Source: Craterostigma plantagineum (lineage: Eukaryota > Streptophyta > Magnoliopsida > Lamiales > Linderniaceae). Taken from it: 64,000 nt of DNA. The notes beneath the pieces are model-generated. The model saw only the letters and a program-made list of their open reading frames with translations. It searched no databases and was not told where the DNA came from. Shown here in pieces: positions 1 through 11,759 of the stretch; the first letter of the stretch is position 1; the number at the start of each line of letters is the position of its first letter. Position numbers and translations under genes: made by a program. Location: the NCBI GenBank assembly GCA_027422505.1, contig JAPQWV010000328.1:62001-126000 (forward strand), in the 5' to 3' direction.

Positions 1-215
1 ACTAATATCATTTTCTCTATTTCTTTGTTCTTCATATCTTTCGAGAATTCTCACATAGGTTAGACGTCCTCATACACGCAAAATTAATTGCACATAGGCC
101 TCGAAATTCATTAAATCACATACGCATGGAACATATACGCAAATTAAGGTATAATCACGTAAGTCATAAACATAATTTATTGGCCAACCTAGTTTACGGG
201 GACTCGGGTCCTACA
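1..215 (-). mobile_element. Partial gypsy LTR (Tekay-like), start of a minus-strand 3' LTR
   Basis: Read on the minus strand, an LTR begins at 215 with TGTAGGACCCGAGTC, directly after a polypurine tract at 216-227 (AAGGGGGGAGGA). The same tract type precedes the 3' LTR of the complete gypsy element at 57714-57725. The rest of this LTR lies outside the window, so its length and end cannot be seen. Confidence 0.7.
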
Positions 216-249
216 TCCTCCCCCCTTAAGGATGATTTCGCCTCCGAAA

Positions 250-1019
250 TCAGCCCGTCTGGAACAGCTCAGGATAGTGAACTCTCATCTCGTCTTCGCA
301 TTCCCATATGGCTTCCTCCGTGGACTGATTCTGCCACAAAACTTTAACTAATGGAATCTCCTTATTCCTAAGTCGCTTAGTTTCGTGCATTAATATTTCT
401 ACAGGAGTTTCCTCGTAGCTTAGGTCTGGCTTCAATTGATGATGTAGGGACTCGTTCCTCAGCACATGATTCGGGTCGGCTATATACTTCCGTAGAGTGG
501 AGACATGGAAGACGTTATGTACTTGCGACAGTGATGCTGGCAACTCCAATTGGTATGCTACCTCGCCGACTCTCTTTACTATTCTGAATGGGCCAAAATA
601 CCTAGGGCTTAGTTTCCCCTTCTTTCCGAATCTTTTCACGCCCTTCATCGGAGATACATTTATGAACACTTGATCATCTACTTCGAATTCTAGTGGTCGG
701 CGCCTTTGGTACGCATAGCTCTTTTGCCTACTTTGCGCCGTTCGCATCCTTTCTCGTATCATTGCTATAATTTCCGTCATCTCTCGTACCATATCTGGGC
801 CTAATATTGCCCGTTCACCGATTTCATCCCAATGTACGGGGGATCTGCACTTAGGTCCGTAGAGTGCCTCGTACGGTGCCATTCCAATGGTAGCTTGATA
901 GCTATTGTTATATGAGAACTCAACCAGTGGGAGGTAATTACTCCAATTTCCTTTGAAATCTTGGACACATGCTCGTAGCATGTCCTCCAACGTCTGGATT
1001 GTTCGCTCGGATTGACCGT
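250..1019 (-). pseudogene. Gypsy pol C-terminus: integrase tail plus chromodomain (Tekay-like), 5'-truncated
   Basis: An open minus-strand frame ends at 250 and closely resembles the last part of pol in the complete gypsy element (56930-57692). It starts inside the integrase catalytic core, at the [14 protein letters not shown] motif that carries the catalytic Glu. It continues through SYNNS and APYEALYG, a basic GPF/LPA segment (YFGPFRIVKRVGEVAYQLEL) and a chromodomain-like end (LRNKEIPLVKVLW, then EEAIWECEDEM). In chromoviruses this tail is thought to help target integration to chromatin. Protease, reverse transcriptase and the rest of integrase are missing: homology stops at about 1019 and copia sequence follows on the other strand. 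It is therefore a fragment, although the tail itself has no stop codon. Confidence 0.85.
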
Positions 1020-1059
1020 CCAGTACGGCTTAAGCGTTGAAAACCCACGTCACTTAAAG

Positions 1060-2280
1060 AAAGTTAATTGCAAACAACTTTATGATGTCAAGTACATGGT
1101 CTTAGGACTAACAAAATTGATGAACTTCACAAGCGCAAAAGAAAAAGATATCGAAGAGATAGCCAAAAGAAAAGCCAAAACTAGGGCTGAAATTTCCTTT
1201 TCTTACACTGAACTGAATCAACGTGACAAAACTAGGAACCTCCCAAGGGTTGGAGTCTTGATACAGTTGTTTTTATTTAAGATCATTCTACAAATAAGGA
1301 AGCTCAAAATAATCGTTCCGAAAATTCTCTCTGCATGCCCCCTATTGTTAGGAAAGTAGAAGGGTTAAGAGTTCCATTAGAAAAAGAAAGAGAGGGTTTT
1401 GAAGCTGAAAAGAAAAGATTCCGAAAGAGATGGAAAATAAAACTTGTTCTATCTCCCAAGCCACTTCTCACGCATCTTCCTCAAAGGATAAAATTATTCC
1501 AAAGAGCGTGAAGAAAGAAAAATTGCCTTCAAAAGATCAAAAACAAAAAATTAATATATTGAAGAATGATAAATCTAATTCCGTTTCACCTATGTCTACA
1601 GGGAGCATAGTACACGAGTTAGAGGAATCGAAGGCAAAAGTGTCTAGTATAGATATTAAAAAGGAGTCTCTAGATGTCAACGTATTGAATGTATCTCCTC
1701 CTTCTGTAAAAAGACTAAACACTCGTAGAAATAAAAGAGTCATTTCCACTCTCAAAGTAATTGCTTATACTTGCTCCTTAGAACCTACCACCTTTAGAAG
1801 CACTAATTACGAAATAGGCTCTTCCTCTACAAAAACCATTATTCATTCTAAAACAAATGCAACTAGGAAGACCCATAGGAAACAAGATCGAGCCATTAAA
1901 ATGGCTTATAGCGCTATTCATGCTTGCTCTCACCTAAGGTATCCTGTAAAAATCGAATCCCCCAAGAACCTTAGAAGATTGTCAAATGAAAAGATCTTTT
2001 CCTCAGTCAAACCTACCAAAACATTTGTGCACGCCGAAATTAATCTTCCCTGCCAGGTTCAACCTTAATGGGTTCCTAAAACTCCGCCTAAGAAAACAAA
2101 AGCCGGAAAGGCCAAGTCTTCTACAAAGGCAAATCCAAATCGACTTCTTCCAAGATGACTTGGGTCGCTAAAACACCTACAAGCACTAATTTAGGAATCA
2201 TATCTGAACCAATACCTAAATCTGCTAATCTGCGAGGACCATTTATGAGTGGGTACCTAAAGCGCTAATTGTTGTTGCAG
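1060..2280 (+). pseudogene. Copia gag C-terminal/spacer region, degenerate
   Basis: The longest open stretch (1430-2068) is Lys/Ser-rich and matches the spacer of the minus-strand sister at 46281-46856. Shared landmarks include CSHLRYP, KIESPK and RRNKR. In the sister this segment lies between the gag zinc knuckle and protease, so the order is as expected. No zinc knuckle is visible here. The frame is lost soon after 2068, where Lys-rich sequence continues in another frame. The function of this spacer is unknown to me. Confidence 0.65.
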
Positions 2281-2823
2281 ATCCATCATGTGTGCTACCT
2301 CGACTCTGGTTGCTCGACACACATGACGGGAATACAAGAGCTGCTGAGCAACTACAAAGACCGACCAAATTGAAAAGTTAGATTCGGAAACAACGACTCA
2401 GCCCCCATACTAGGATTCAGGGACATCATTTTGGAAAATCTGACGATAAAGGATGTCTCTTATGTCGAAGGTCTCCGCCATAACTTGTTCAGCATAGGTC
2501 AATTCTGCGACAAAGGATTCCAGGTGGGTGGTCTTTCAGAAATCAAATCTTTACACTATCAACCTGACGTTCGTGCGGCCTTCGACAGCTGTTTGCCCCA
2601 TTTCTCAGACTGTAATTCAGAGGAATAGCTTATGGCATCAACGTATGTCTCATCTCAACATTAAAGCTCTTCAACTGCTTTCGAGGAAAAGGTTGGTCCA
2701 CGGTCTTCCAACTATAGTATTACAGAAAGAGCATCAATGTTCGGCATGCGAACTAGGAAAAATGAAGCGAGCATCTCATCACATAAAGTAGATTGCATCT
2801 ACTTCTCGTCCACTGGAATTGCT
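2281..2823 (+). pseudogene. Copia protease and integrase N-terminal zinc domain
   Basis: At about 2285-2332 the sequence encodes YLDSGCSTHMTG, the aspartic protease active site (DSG) of plant copia elements. It is followed by the GAG-pre-integrase domain: LWHQRMSHLN and then CSACELGKMKR provide the HHCC zinc ligands of the integrase N-terminus (about 2634-2790). Stop codons and shifts separate the pieces, for example a TAG after KRASHHIK at about 2789. The frame is cut at 2823 by a solo LTR and resumes at 5421 after one copy of the target duplication. Confidence 0.8.
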
Positions 2824-5420
2824 TGTAATGACCCTCATTCTCCAACAATAACTATGGCGGATTTTCGCAACATAAGTCGCGGAAGACCCGTCTAAATTTT
2901 TTTTTCTAAATAAAATATATTAAATTAAACATGGTCTACATAGCCGTATATTTATACAAGCCATATCACTAAAATATCAAAATATTAAAAATCCTAACAT
3001 CACTCCACAGGTCGCATCCATGTACCGCTCAGGTCTCGTTAGAGCGGTTAAGCTACTCAGGTCTCGTTAGAATCGCCCTATACTCGAAATGTCTTATAAT
3101 GTCGTAACACATCCAATCACTCGACACCTCATACGCTCGGGCGGCAAACTCATGCCACGTTAGAGTTAGCACGCACCCGAGTTCCCCTCTACCCAACGTA
3201 ATAACCTACACCTCCCATCGACGTCCCAAACGTTACCGTTCCGCACGGTATTCGACTCCCTCGCACTGACGTGGTATGCAAGTGCAATGCAAGTCACATA
3301 TATACATAATAACATGCAGAATATTTAATCATATAAATCACTTAAATCACTAAACTGCATAATCAAATAAGCACATAAGTATCACATAATGTTTACGTGT
3401 CGTAGGTGAGTTTCACCTACCTGTCGTCCTTAATTTCACACTTGACAGATCCCTACTGTTTTAGACGTCTGTATACAAGATAATCATAAATATCAGTACA
3501 TGCATGAGTTTTTAGACCACGAACATGGAATGATTGCATTTCAAAGGTCATACATGTTTCTAAATTCTTTCAAGTGCCTAAAACACATTCATACCGAAAA
3601 CTTTTCAAGATCAATTCACGTTGCTCATATCGAAAACTCATGAGATACTAACACAGATGAAATACTAAACACATCCAATTATGAAACCTACGAGCAAATA
3701 TTCCAAGTAAATGTTTGGACAACACATTCACACTTAATCTAAACATATAAATATCGAACTCTTTCTCATAGTATTCACATACCAAAACTCCTCACACTGA
3801 TCTAAGCATGCCATTATCGAATATTTTAATGTCTAATATTAATCATATGACAAAAGCTTGCAAAACCAAATAACAAGATGCCGAAACATATGAACCGCAC
3901 TATTAATAATAACACCAAAAATAATTCTTAGATAATGAAGTCACGAAACCCCTATATTCAACAACCAAAGTAATACATATTTTAATTTCAAAACTCCAAG
4001 AGCTCCTTAATGCTAAAGACGTTTGCTGAAAATTTCCAAGCTTAACAAATATTAAAACATCTAAAATAAATCTCATAATCACTTCTAAACACCTTACGAA
4101 AATAACACATAATCACTTGTCATTTAAGCACATTAACATCGTATAAAAAAACGTTTGAAATTCCTAATCAAAATAATTCCTAAACTCGGAAATTAGTAAA
4201 CCCTAAAACATCAAAACCTTAAGAACATCATATACATTTTGAAAATCGTTAGCTCATGAATATGAGTTCCATTTCGAAAACCCTAAAACATAAAGATTTT
4301 CAAACAACTTCTATAGTAGTCACTTAATCACTTAAAATAACTAAAAGAAAACAAGTTAAGTAGATCAAATATGAGAGATTTGTTTCCACATACGTCAGTA
4401 CGAAAATTACCTCCCAAATCGCAAAGCATTCAACGTTGAAGTTCTCTTATTTTCACTTACAACACCTTCAACTCCACGTTCTCTCTCTAGTTTTTAGGGT
4501 TTTGTTAACTAAATGATATGTATTAAAGTCTTTAAAGATGTGATAATATTACAAGTGGCATACGTATCCTACCCTTGAAGTTAAGTGCTTAAGGTATTTA
4601 CTAAAAATATTAATCATAAAATGCCAAGTAGAATAGGTGGACATGTCTTTTTTTTTTTTCTTATTTGATTAAGAATGGAATTCGTCACTTACACCAAAAT
4701 TAGTTGTCATCTTATCTTTATCCCTTATTTTTTCTAAACAATATAATAATACTTGGGCCATCATCACAACTTGAATGGTAGTTGTCAAGTTATCATATAT
4801 AATACGTAAAATAAAGTTGAATGGAACATGATTTTGCCAATTCACTAGTGACACAAAGTAATAAAAATCGTCCCTTTCACCTAATATTTTATTAATCACT
4901 ACTTACTCCTTTATCCCATACCTATGATTGAAAATAATATATTCATGCTAAAGTATATAGTCTAGTACGAAAACCACCTCCCTCTTTCTTAGTTTTAATA
5001 GTCTTCTACATGAAATTCCTCTCACACATGAAATCATACATATATATATATATATATATTCATACACGTATGCATGCTTTTGCATGTTACTTACAATTAA
5101 CAAAATGTTTTATTAGTCTTACCTAATATTAATTTCCAAGATATATCCCAAGTCATGATTTGGATGAGTTAATAATATTATATATATACATATATGAATC
5201 ATATCTAATCCAAGCATATAAATCCAAGAACTTAGACTCCCCACCAAAACTTCAATATATTATTATTATAGATATATGTGTGTAATTCTATAGATCACGA
5301 AAACTTTCTTGCAATAAATATAAAGGCCATGAAAACTAATATTTCTTTATCAATATTTCTAAATTGTGTAAATTCTGCTAACTACACCGAATACCGTATT
5401 AAATTTCTACGGGTATTACA
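2824..5420 (-). mobile_element. Solo gypsy LTR inserted in copia integrase, TSD TTGCT
   Basis: The plus strand begins TGTAATGACCCTCATTC and ends TACGGGTATTACA. These are the reverse complements of the ends of the Tekay-type LTRs at 50467 and 57726, so the LTR lies on the minus strand. TTGCT stands on both sides (2819-2823 and 5421-5425). Removing the LTR with one TTGCT restores a readable integrase segment across the join. At 2597 bp it is about the length of the complete element's LTRs, but it is more diverged. No internal sequence remains, which fits LTR-LTR recombination. It includes a TA microsatellite at about 5039-5058. Confidence 0.9.
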
Positions 5421-6128
5421 TTGCTTCACATGGACCTTTGCGGACCAATGAAAACGCAAAGTATTAATGGACGCAAGTATATTCAAGTCATTGTTGATAA
5501 CTTCTCTCGCTACACATGGACGAAGTTCCTCCGAACTAAAGATGAAACAGGAGACTTGATAATTAATTTCATGAACACTACTCAGAATTTGCTGCAACGA
5601 ACCATCCAAGTCATCCGAACGGACAACAGCACTGAGTTCAAGAACAAGTATCTCAGTGGATTTTATCAGAAACTTGGTATTAGCCAGCAATTCTAAGCCG
5701 CTAAGACTCCTCAACAGAATGGGGTTGTAGGAAGAACAGAACTCTAGTGGAGGCCGCCCGTACAATGCTGATCCATTCCGGCCTAACACACTTCCTTTAG
5801 GCTGAAGCAGTAAATACCGCCTGTTTCACTCAGAATAGGACGGTGGTTCACAAGCGCTTCAATAAGACTCCGTACGAATAATAAACAAGCGAGTACCCAA
5901 TATCTCATTCCTCAAGGTCTTCGGGTGCAAGTTCTTTGTGGCAAACGACAAACAACATGCTAAGTTCGACCCAAAAGCATTCGAAGGCACATTCGTCGGG
6001 TATTCATCAACGTCCAAAGTGTACCGAGTCTACATCAAGTCTCACCGATCAATCAAAGAAAGCTCTAATGTCACTTTCCACGAAGGGGCAGAAGTGGCTC
6101 CTGCACATCTCAGTTCAGGATCCATACT
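5421..6128 (+). pseudogene. Copia integrase core and C-terminal part, frameshifted
   Basis: HMDLCGPM and VIVDNFSRYTW carry the first catalytic Asp, and VIRTDNSTEF the second. The segment with the catalytic Glu (AKTPQQNGVV) follows a TAA at about 5694-5696 and a frame change. At about 5940-6128 a further frame encodes the conserved FDPKAFEGTFVGYS region just before the pol linker. The reading frame is broken at several points, so no functional integrase is expected. It directly continues the segment at 2281-2823 once the solo LTR is removed. Confidence 0.8.
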
Positions 6129-6568
6129 GTAACATCCCGTCCCATACCGAGTGTCACTGTAGCATCCGTCCCTACCCGGACCTGTGAGGTTGGGCCTACC
6201 ATACTCCAACTGATAGCTGGCCCCACTGTATCACCACTTAATCTTCCAGCGTGCTTTGTCCTCACTCACACGCACCCTAGGCAAGTTCCTAGGGGGTCAC
6301 CCATCCCAAGATTGCCCCAAGTCAAGCACGCTTAACTTTGGAGTTTTCTATAGATAGACTCCCGAAAAGGTAGGTCGACCTTGGTGATATGAGTAGTACT
6401 ATCAATTCTCCTATACGATTCTTAGCCTGACACGTCCATACATTGTCAGTCTCATGATCCCCTCTCATTGGGGTGTCGGATCAGTTTGTTCATGTACCCC
6501 TTCGCCTAGAAGCCTGCCAGGAGCCGCTCCTTGTCCGTGCCCTCTCGGGCACCGGTTATCACTCCCCG
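6129..6568 (-). mobile_element. Cassandra-like TRIM with 5S rRNA-like core
   Basis: The block starts TGTAACATCCCGTCCC and interrupts the copia pol linker; coding similarity resumes after about 6569. Its centre (6276-6350) is 5S rRNA-like on the minus strand. Cassandra TRIMs are known for LTRs containing 5S rRNA sequence with its internal RNA polymerase III promoter. The left terminus fits the family, including TGT and the ATCCCG-rich end. I could not fix the right end or find a clean target duplication: CATAC occurs just before 6129 and again at about 6450, so the true element may end near 6449. Confidence 0.7.
6276..6350 (-). ncRNA. 5S rRNA-like segment within the Cassandra-like insertion
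   Basis: On the minus strand the segment contains AACTCCAAAGTTAAGCGTGC and then GGGATGGGTGACC. These correspond to the conserved middle and 3' halves of plant 5S rRNA, where boxes A, IE and C of the internal promoter lie. Substitutions and small indels mean it is not a normal 5S gene, and the 5' third of 5S is poorly preserved. Whether it is transcribed cannot be judged from sequence. Confidence 0.75.
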
Positions 6569-7990
6569 CCCTCATCGGTCTCGAGCGTCACACGCACCAA
6601 ACCTGATGGCTTCTAAATACGACAGTTCAGAACTCGTTTACACTGGTGTGTTGGCACAATACCAACAGAAGATGGCAACAACTCCGGAATCAACGTCTGA
6701 AGAAGCACTGAAACTTGCACTGGAAGACTTAGACTCTCTCTTTGAGCCCATATATCAGCCAAAAACCATTATTGCTACACCTATAGTGGATCCCCCAGTC
6801 GACGAGGCTGACGTACCAAGCTCTTCAAACATCCCTACCTCACCCGATTCAGAAGTACCACAGATCACTAAAGAACCTCCAACAGTCAATGAGGAAGTCT
6901 CATCAGAATCACCAAATTCAAGTGCAGAATCTGACTATCCTCAACCTAATGAACAATCTAAAACCATTGGAAATCTCAGTCACAAATAGCCGATGTGTCG
7001 AGTTATGCACTACCACATAAGCGAAAGTGGACTCCAGCACATCCGATTGATCAGATTATTGGTGATCCTTCGAGTGGAGTACGGACACGTCATCAACGCA
7101 GTCTCTTTAGCTGCTTCTTAAGTCAAAATGAGCCAACCTAGGTAGCAGACGCACTAAAGAACCTGGATTGGATACTAGCAATGCAAGAGGAGATCATCCA
7201 ATTCGAGCGTCTTCAAGTGTGGACCTTAGTACCCCGTCCGCAAGGGAAAACAATCATCGGGACGAAATGGATATATAAGAACAAAAAGAGTGAAGATGGC
7301 GAAGTGATTAGGAATAAAGCGAGATTGGTTGCGAAGGGCTATAATCAACAGGAAGGAATTGACTACGACGAGACATACGCTCCTGTTGCCCGAATCGAAG
7401 CCATTCGTCTCTTTCTGGCTTATGCGGCTCATAATGACTTCAAAGTCTGATGTTAAGACCGCCTTTCTTAATGGCATGTTAAAAAGAAGAAGTCTATGTC
7501 GATCAGCTAGAAGGCTTTGTTGATCAAGAACATCCCGATCACGTCTATCAATTTGTTAAAGCTCTCTACGGACTGAAAGAAGCCCCACGTACTTGGTATG
7601 ACGTCTTGAGCAATTTCCTCGTAAAATCTGGATTTATCCGAGGAACGATCGATACGACCCTCTTCATAAAATGGCAAGACAAAGATTTGATGGTCGTCCA
7701 AGTTTATGTAGACGACATCATTTTCGGATCAACTAACCCACGGCTATGCAAGAGATTCGGAGATCTGATGAAGAGCAAATTTGAAATGAGTCACATGGGA
7801 GAGATTCAGTTCTTCGTAGGACTTCAAGTCAGGCAGCTCGATTATGGAAAATTCATCAGTCAGACAAAATACATCAAGGACATCTTGAAAATCCCTCTCT
7901 GCCGAAGGACAAGTGAAGCTCCTGAGACATAAAGCAGTAAGCACCACCTTGACGAAGGAAGGAAAAGAGGAAGATCAGGATTTCTATAAT
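6569..7990 (+). pseudogene. Copia pol linker and reverse transcriptase, frameshifted and 3'-truncated
   Basis: A Pro/Ser/Glu-rich linker (6600-7150) precedes the reverse transcriptase. [40 protein letters not shown] and [14 protein letters not shown] are diagnostic of copia. The catalytic YVDD is at 7705-7716. A small deletion near 7447 and an extra base near 7485 break the frame. Similarity ends at about 7990 in the thumb region, where the 53-bp gypsy-type repeats begin. RNase H and the 3' LTR are missing. The [10 protein letters not shown] wording suggests the SIRE lineage. Confidence 0.85.
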
Positions 7991-8460
7991 CGGCACCTAA
8001 AAGCTCAGCTCCGTGCTGGCACGAAGACCCTGATCTCCATATTCGGGACCTAAAAGCCCAGCTCCGCGCTGGCACGAAGACCCTGATCTCCGCATTCGGG
8101 ACCTAAAAGCCCAGCTCCGCAATGGCATGATGGCTCGAAGCTCCACCTTCGGCACCTAAAAACCCAGCTCTGTGCTGGCACGAAGACCTGATGTTCCTCG
8201 TTCGGGACCTCCCCGCTCCGCGCCGACATCCGAAAGTCCACGGGAGATATAAGCCCAGCTCCACGCTGAGACATGAAGATCCTGGGGACCCAGAGGCCCG
8301 TTTTATGCTGGCATACGAAGATCCGCGATTGATCAGGGTCCAAATCCGTGCGGGCACACGAAGGTCCGTGGGACCTAGAAGCTAGCTCCGCGCCGACTCT
8401 TGAAGATCAGTGGAGATAAATGCCCAGTTCCATGCGGGCACATGAAGATCCACGGAAGAC
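7991..8460 (+). repeat. 53-bp minisatellite
   Basis: Units begin CGG(C/G)ACCTAAAAGCCCAGC at 7991, 8044, 8097 and 8150, with CGGGACCTCCCC at 8203, giving an exact 53-bp period. Each unit continues CTCCGCGCTGGCACGAAGA. After 8203 the units degrade but remain recognisable to about 8460, and related fragments recur near 8830-9050 and 9990-10180. Tandem arrays of this kind are common in the 3' untranslated part of Tat/Ogre/Retand gypsy elements. I infer that assignment from the downstream polypurine tract and LTR. Confidence 0.85.
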
Positions 8461-10250
8461 ATCCCACATTGATAAGGCTTTTCGTCGGGACCTCAGGACC
8501 CTCCAAAATCTCACTCTCCATTATATATTATTGTATCATGATAAATGTATGCACTGCACTAACAATTGTTGTTATTTGAAGGATATGATCAAGAGGCTTA
8601 TCCTAACGAAACACCTTAAAAGGGTGCTAGTCGCGATAGCGAACATGATTTGAAGGTGATCGATAAGGAGTCCTGGGGATCTATGCTGTATAAAGGCAGA
8701 CGACGCCAATTCCCTCCAGACAAAAGCACGACAGCTCTGCCATCATTTGAATGCTGAGTCATGGTTTCCGAAACGAACCATTGAAGACACAAATGCTCAG
8801 GAACTACAAGATAACTGAAGACCCAACCTAATGTTGGACATAATCCCAACTCCGCACTGGTGTACAAAGATTTGCGGGAGGTCAAAGTCAGCTCTGTACT
8901 GACGTACGAAAGTTGGATTTTTCCGTCCGGAGTCTATAAACCTAGCTCCTCGCTGGCATGAGAAGACTCAATCATCCAATGGGGATCTTCAGAGACCAGC
9001 TCCGCACCGTTCGGGACCTACGTACCTAGCTCTCCATGGGCATAAGAAAACCACCGAAGGGGATTTACGAAGGTTCGCATACGAAGGTTCGCCTTTGAAG
9101 ACCTCCCGACCAGATACGTTCGAGTGCAGGCAAGCCCAATCTCCACGCTGATATGAATGATCTGAGATGCTCCTATGTGAAGATCCCCTTCATCCACAAG
9201 TCAAATCGTGGCTAGTTCCCGATTCCATTCGGACATTCGAGGGAAGCCCAAATCATGTTCATTACACAAATTCGTCGGCTCAAAAGGATCATTCGAAAAT
9301 AATATGACGAAGTAGAGCGAGGCCAGGGACCCCGCGCATACATCAACAGGTCCAACATTGCGCCCCTGGGAGCATCCCCCGCCCTTCAAAGATAACTATT
9401 ATGCCAGGAGGACAACTACATTACCCTAAACGAAGTAAAATCGCCAACGTGGAGAAGAAAGCCGCGGCAATTGAACAGGAAAAAACGAGCAAGAAAGATG
9501 ACCATGGAAAACCATCTCCTCCTTGGGTCCCACGGGAGTATATGCCACTGCGTAACAACCGAGAGGAAATCGTAGCAAGGGATATTCCGCGACGAAAGAG
9601 CTCTTAGCCGTGATTTCAGGACCCTCCAAATCACATTCTCATTTATACCACATTCTCATTTATATTATCAATATCATGCTAAATACCTGCATAATACTAA
9701 CAACTACAATCATTTGATGGGTGAATAGAAGAGCCCATCCTAGCAGGACATTTGAGGAAGTTCATTGATCAGTACTTCGACCAAAGTCCGAATGTAGCTG
9801 AGAAAGAGTCCGGGGGATCTGTGTGACTTAAGACAGATAACCCCCGCCTCCTCTAGCTAAGGGCCAGCTCCGTCTAAGGATCACATCCCTATCATAATAG
9901 GAGCTCCAGGCAAACGAGATTCCAACTTCCAACAGAGCATGAAATCATACATTGGAGCAGTCAATGATCCAAATCTCCACATTCGGACTTAAATGTCTAG
10001 CTCGGCACTGGTATAAACACCTGATTTTTACATTCGGGACATAGAAGCAAGCTCCTTGCTGCCACGAAACCGACCTAACGGTTCGGGACCTGGAAGTTCA
10101 TCTCCGCACTGGTGTACGAATATCTGTGGGCAGTCAAAGCCAGTTCTCCACTGGCATATGAGGATCCATGGGGATTCCAGTTTCCAACAAGAGCACGAGA
10201 GTCTTAAACTCATGCAGGGAGAGATCCAAGCTCCAGGGGACTGATGGGAT
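8461..10250 (+). repeat. Degenerate long tandem duplication, about 1.1 kb spacing
   Basis: The block at 8490-8720 (ACCCTCCAAAATCTCACTCTC, an AT-rich stretch, GAGTCC(T/G)GGGGATCT) recurs in diverged form at 9612-9830. The decayed minisatellite units that follow (about 8830-9050) recur at about 9960-10180. The spacing is roughly 1.12 kb. I see no supported gene; short open frames such as 9401-9607 have no recognisable motif. I read this as internal non-coding sequence of the Retand-like element ending at 14091. Confidence 0.6.
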
Positions 10251-10541
10251 AAGTTGGGAAATCTCCAGGGATCAGCAAAGCTCCGACCTTATCCCCTATC
10301 GTACCTGGGGAGTACGATGTGGAGATCGAACAACGGAACGGCCCTCTGGGATCTAGCCCCCTCCGAATTTGTACTTAAAACTACCAAAGGACCAGAGAGA
10401 CAGCAAGGGAAGGTGTACGTAGACGAATGTGCGACCTCCCAGAGACCTGGAGCAAGGGTCCTCATTATTAACCGAGATGATAGGAGCTCCATTTCGCCAT
10501 TACTTTCATATTTCAAGCCTCCAACGAGGAGCTCGAATACT

Positions 10542-10610
10542 AAGTGAGCGGGCGCTATAACCACGCATTTAAGCGAGCGGGCGCTATAATAACGCATTTA
10601 AGCGAGCGGA
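10542..10610 (+). repeat. 29-bp tandem repeat
   Basis: AAG(T/C)GAGCGGGCGCTATAA starts at 10542 and 10571 and is cut short at 10600, a 29-bp period ending in ACGCATTT. Variant single units (CGCTATAACCA, CATGCATTTGTGAGC) occur at about 10930 and 11125-11165. It forms part of the same repeat-rich non-coding region. Confidence 0.8.
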
Positions 10611-11750
10611 GCGAAGCTGGCTCTATAACCAGAGTAAACCAATGATGTCCCTAAGGAAATACTTCCTTGTTTGAATATAAATATTTTATTATATAATAAA
10701 CGGTGCACCGTATGATATAATTGATGCCAAAGGTCGATTGACATGCGGTGTACAGGACGCCAAAGATAACATATCTACGGTGTGATTTGATGCCAAAGGT
10801 CAAAGATAATCTATCTGCGATGTGAATGATGCCCATAAGGGTGTACAAGACACCGCCGCTGACGGGCTGCGGCGTAAAGGACAACAAAGGCTCTCAGTAG
10901 GTCTGCGACGTGAATGGTACCAAAACGAAGCTGGCGCTATAACCAGGGTAAATCAATGAGGGGATCCACATATTTCATATTTTAATGACCTAAGGATCTA
11001 CACAAATACTGAATTCCCTAAGGACATAGAGAGACTTAGCGCAAATGACACCTGAGGACAATGATGACGGTCATTGCAACCGTGGTGTGAATTCGTACAT
11101 GGCTTACAAATTACTAAGCGAGCTGGGACTACAACCATGCATTTGTGAGCTAGCGCTATAACCATGCCTCGATAATGGTGTTCTCAGAAACATCCATCAG
11201 GTCTCGCAATGATGAAAGAAAAGAGCTAAGCAAAGCACAAAATGACATATAATAAAAGGAGAAAGGGCACTCCGATGGAACATGCGAACATGGGGAGTTA
11301 AGCGCCCCACACCATTATGTCTTGGAAGGAAAACATGACAGAGTATTTTTACAGGCCATCACCATGGTGAAAAAAAAAAGAAAGAGATATACAAATAGGA
11401 TGCCCCATGAAGCTAGGAGCAATGCACATAAGGACCTCGGAATCTCCTTCAAGGTGCAAGGCTCGAAGAGGAGCTCCACCATCAGGTCCCTTCCAGAACC
11501 CAAGGATGACAGATGTAACAGCGACGATAAAACATAAGAAAAAAGGGCCCCAACGGATACACATAAACACAGGGGAGTTAAGCTCCGAAAAACATTGCAG
11601 AAGTTGGAGACAACGTTGGAAAAATCAACAATACCAGCAGCGAATCAGGAACTCTGCAAGCTTCTCTGCAGCAGGGAGCCAAAAATAATGGTCCTCGGAG
11701 GCCTACAGATCTCCCAAAAGCATCCAGGAAAAGGAAGGTCCCACACGGCC
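10611..11750. other. Repeat-rich non-coding stretch
   Basis: Irregular motifs repeat here, for example GATGCCAAAGGTC at about 10720 and 10790, with GGTGTACA(A/G)GAC variants up to 10860. I found no coding region with support. Short frames on both strands near 11315-11690 overlap each other and look like chance. The stretch lies inside the Retand-like element. Confidence 0.5.
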
Positions 11751-11759
11751 TCAGTTACC

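Larger units (their letters stand above)
1040..7990 (+). mobile_element. Decayed Ty1/copia element, SIRE-like, truncated at both ends
   Basis: Fragments in the order gag tail/spacer, protease, integrase, reverse transcriptase identify copia on the plus strand. No LTR is seen at either end: the left side abuts a gypsy integrase at about 1019-1040 and the right side passes into a gypsy-type repeat region at about 7990. Its proteins closely match those of the minus-strand copy at 45290-49133, so both belong to one family. SIRE is inferred from the [10 protein letters not shown] style of the reverse transcriptase motif. The body is split by a solo LTR (2824-5420) and a Cassandra-like insertion (about 6129-6568). 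Confidence 0.8.

Noticed and set aside
6276..6350. A genuine 5S rRNA gene
   Set aside because: The 5' part is not preserved, there are internal differences from 5S rRNA, and it lies inside a TGT-ended insertion, so a Cassandra-like origin fits better.
10028..10597. Overlapping open frames on both strands in the repeat region
   Set aside because: They coincide with minisatellite-like sequence and show no protein motif, so they are chance frames.
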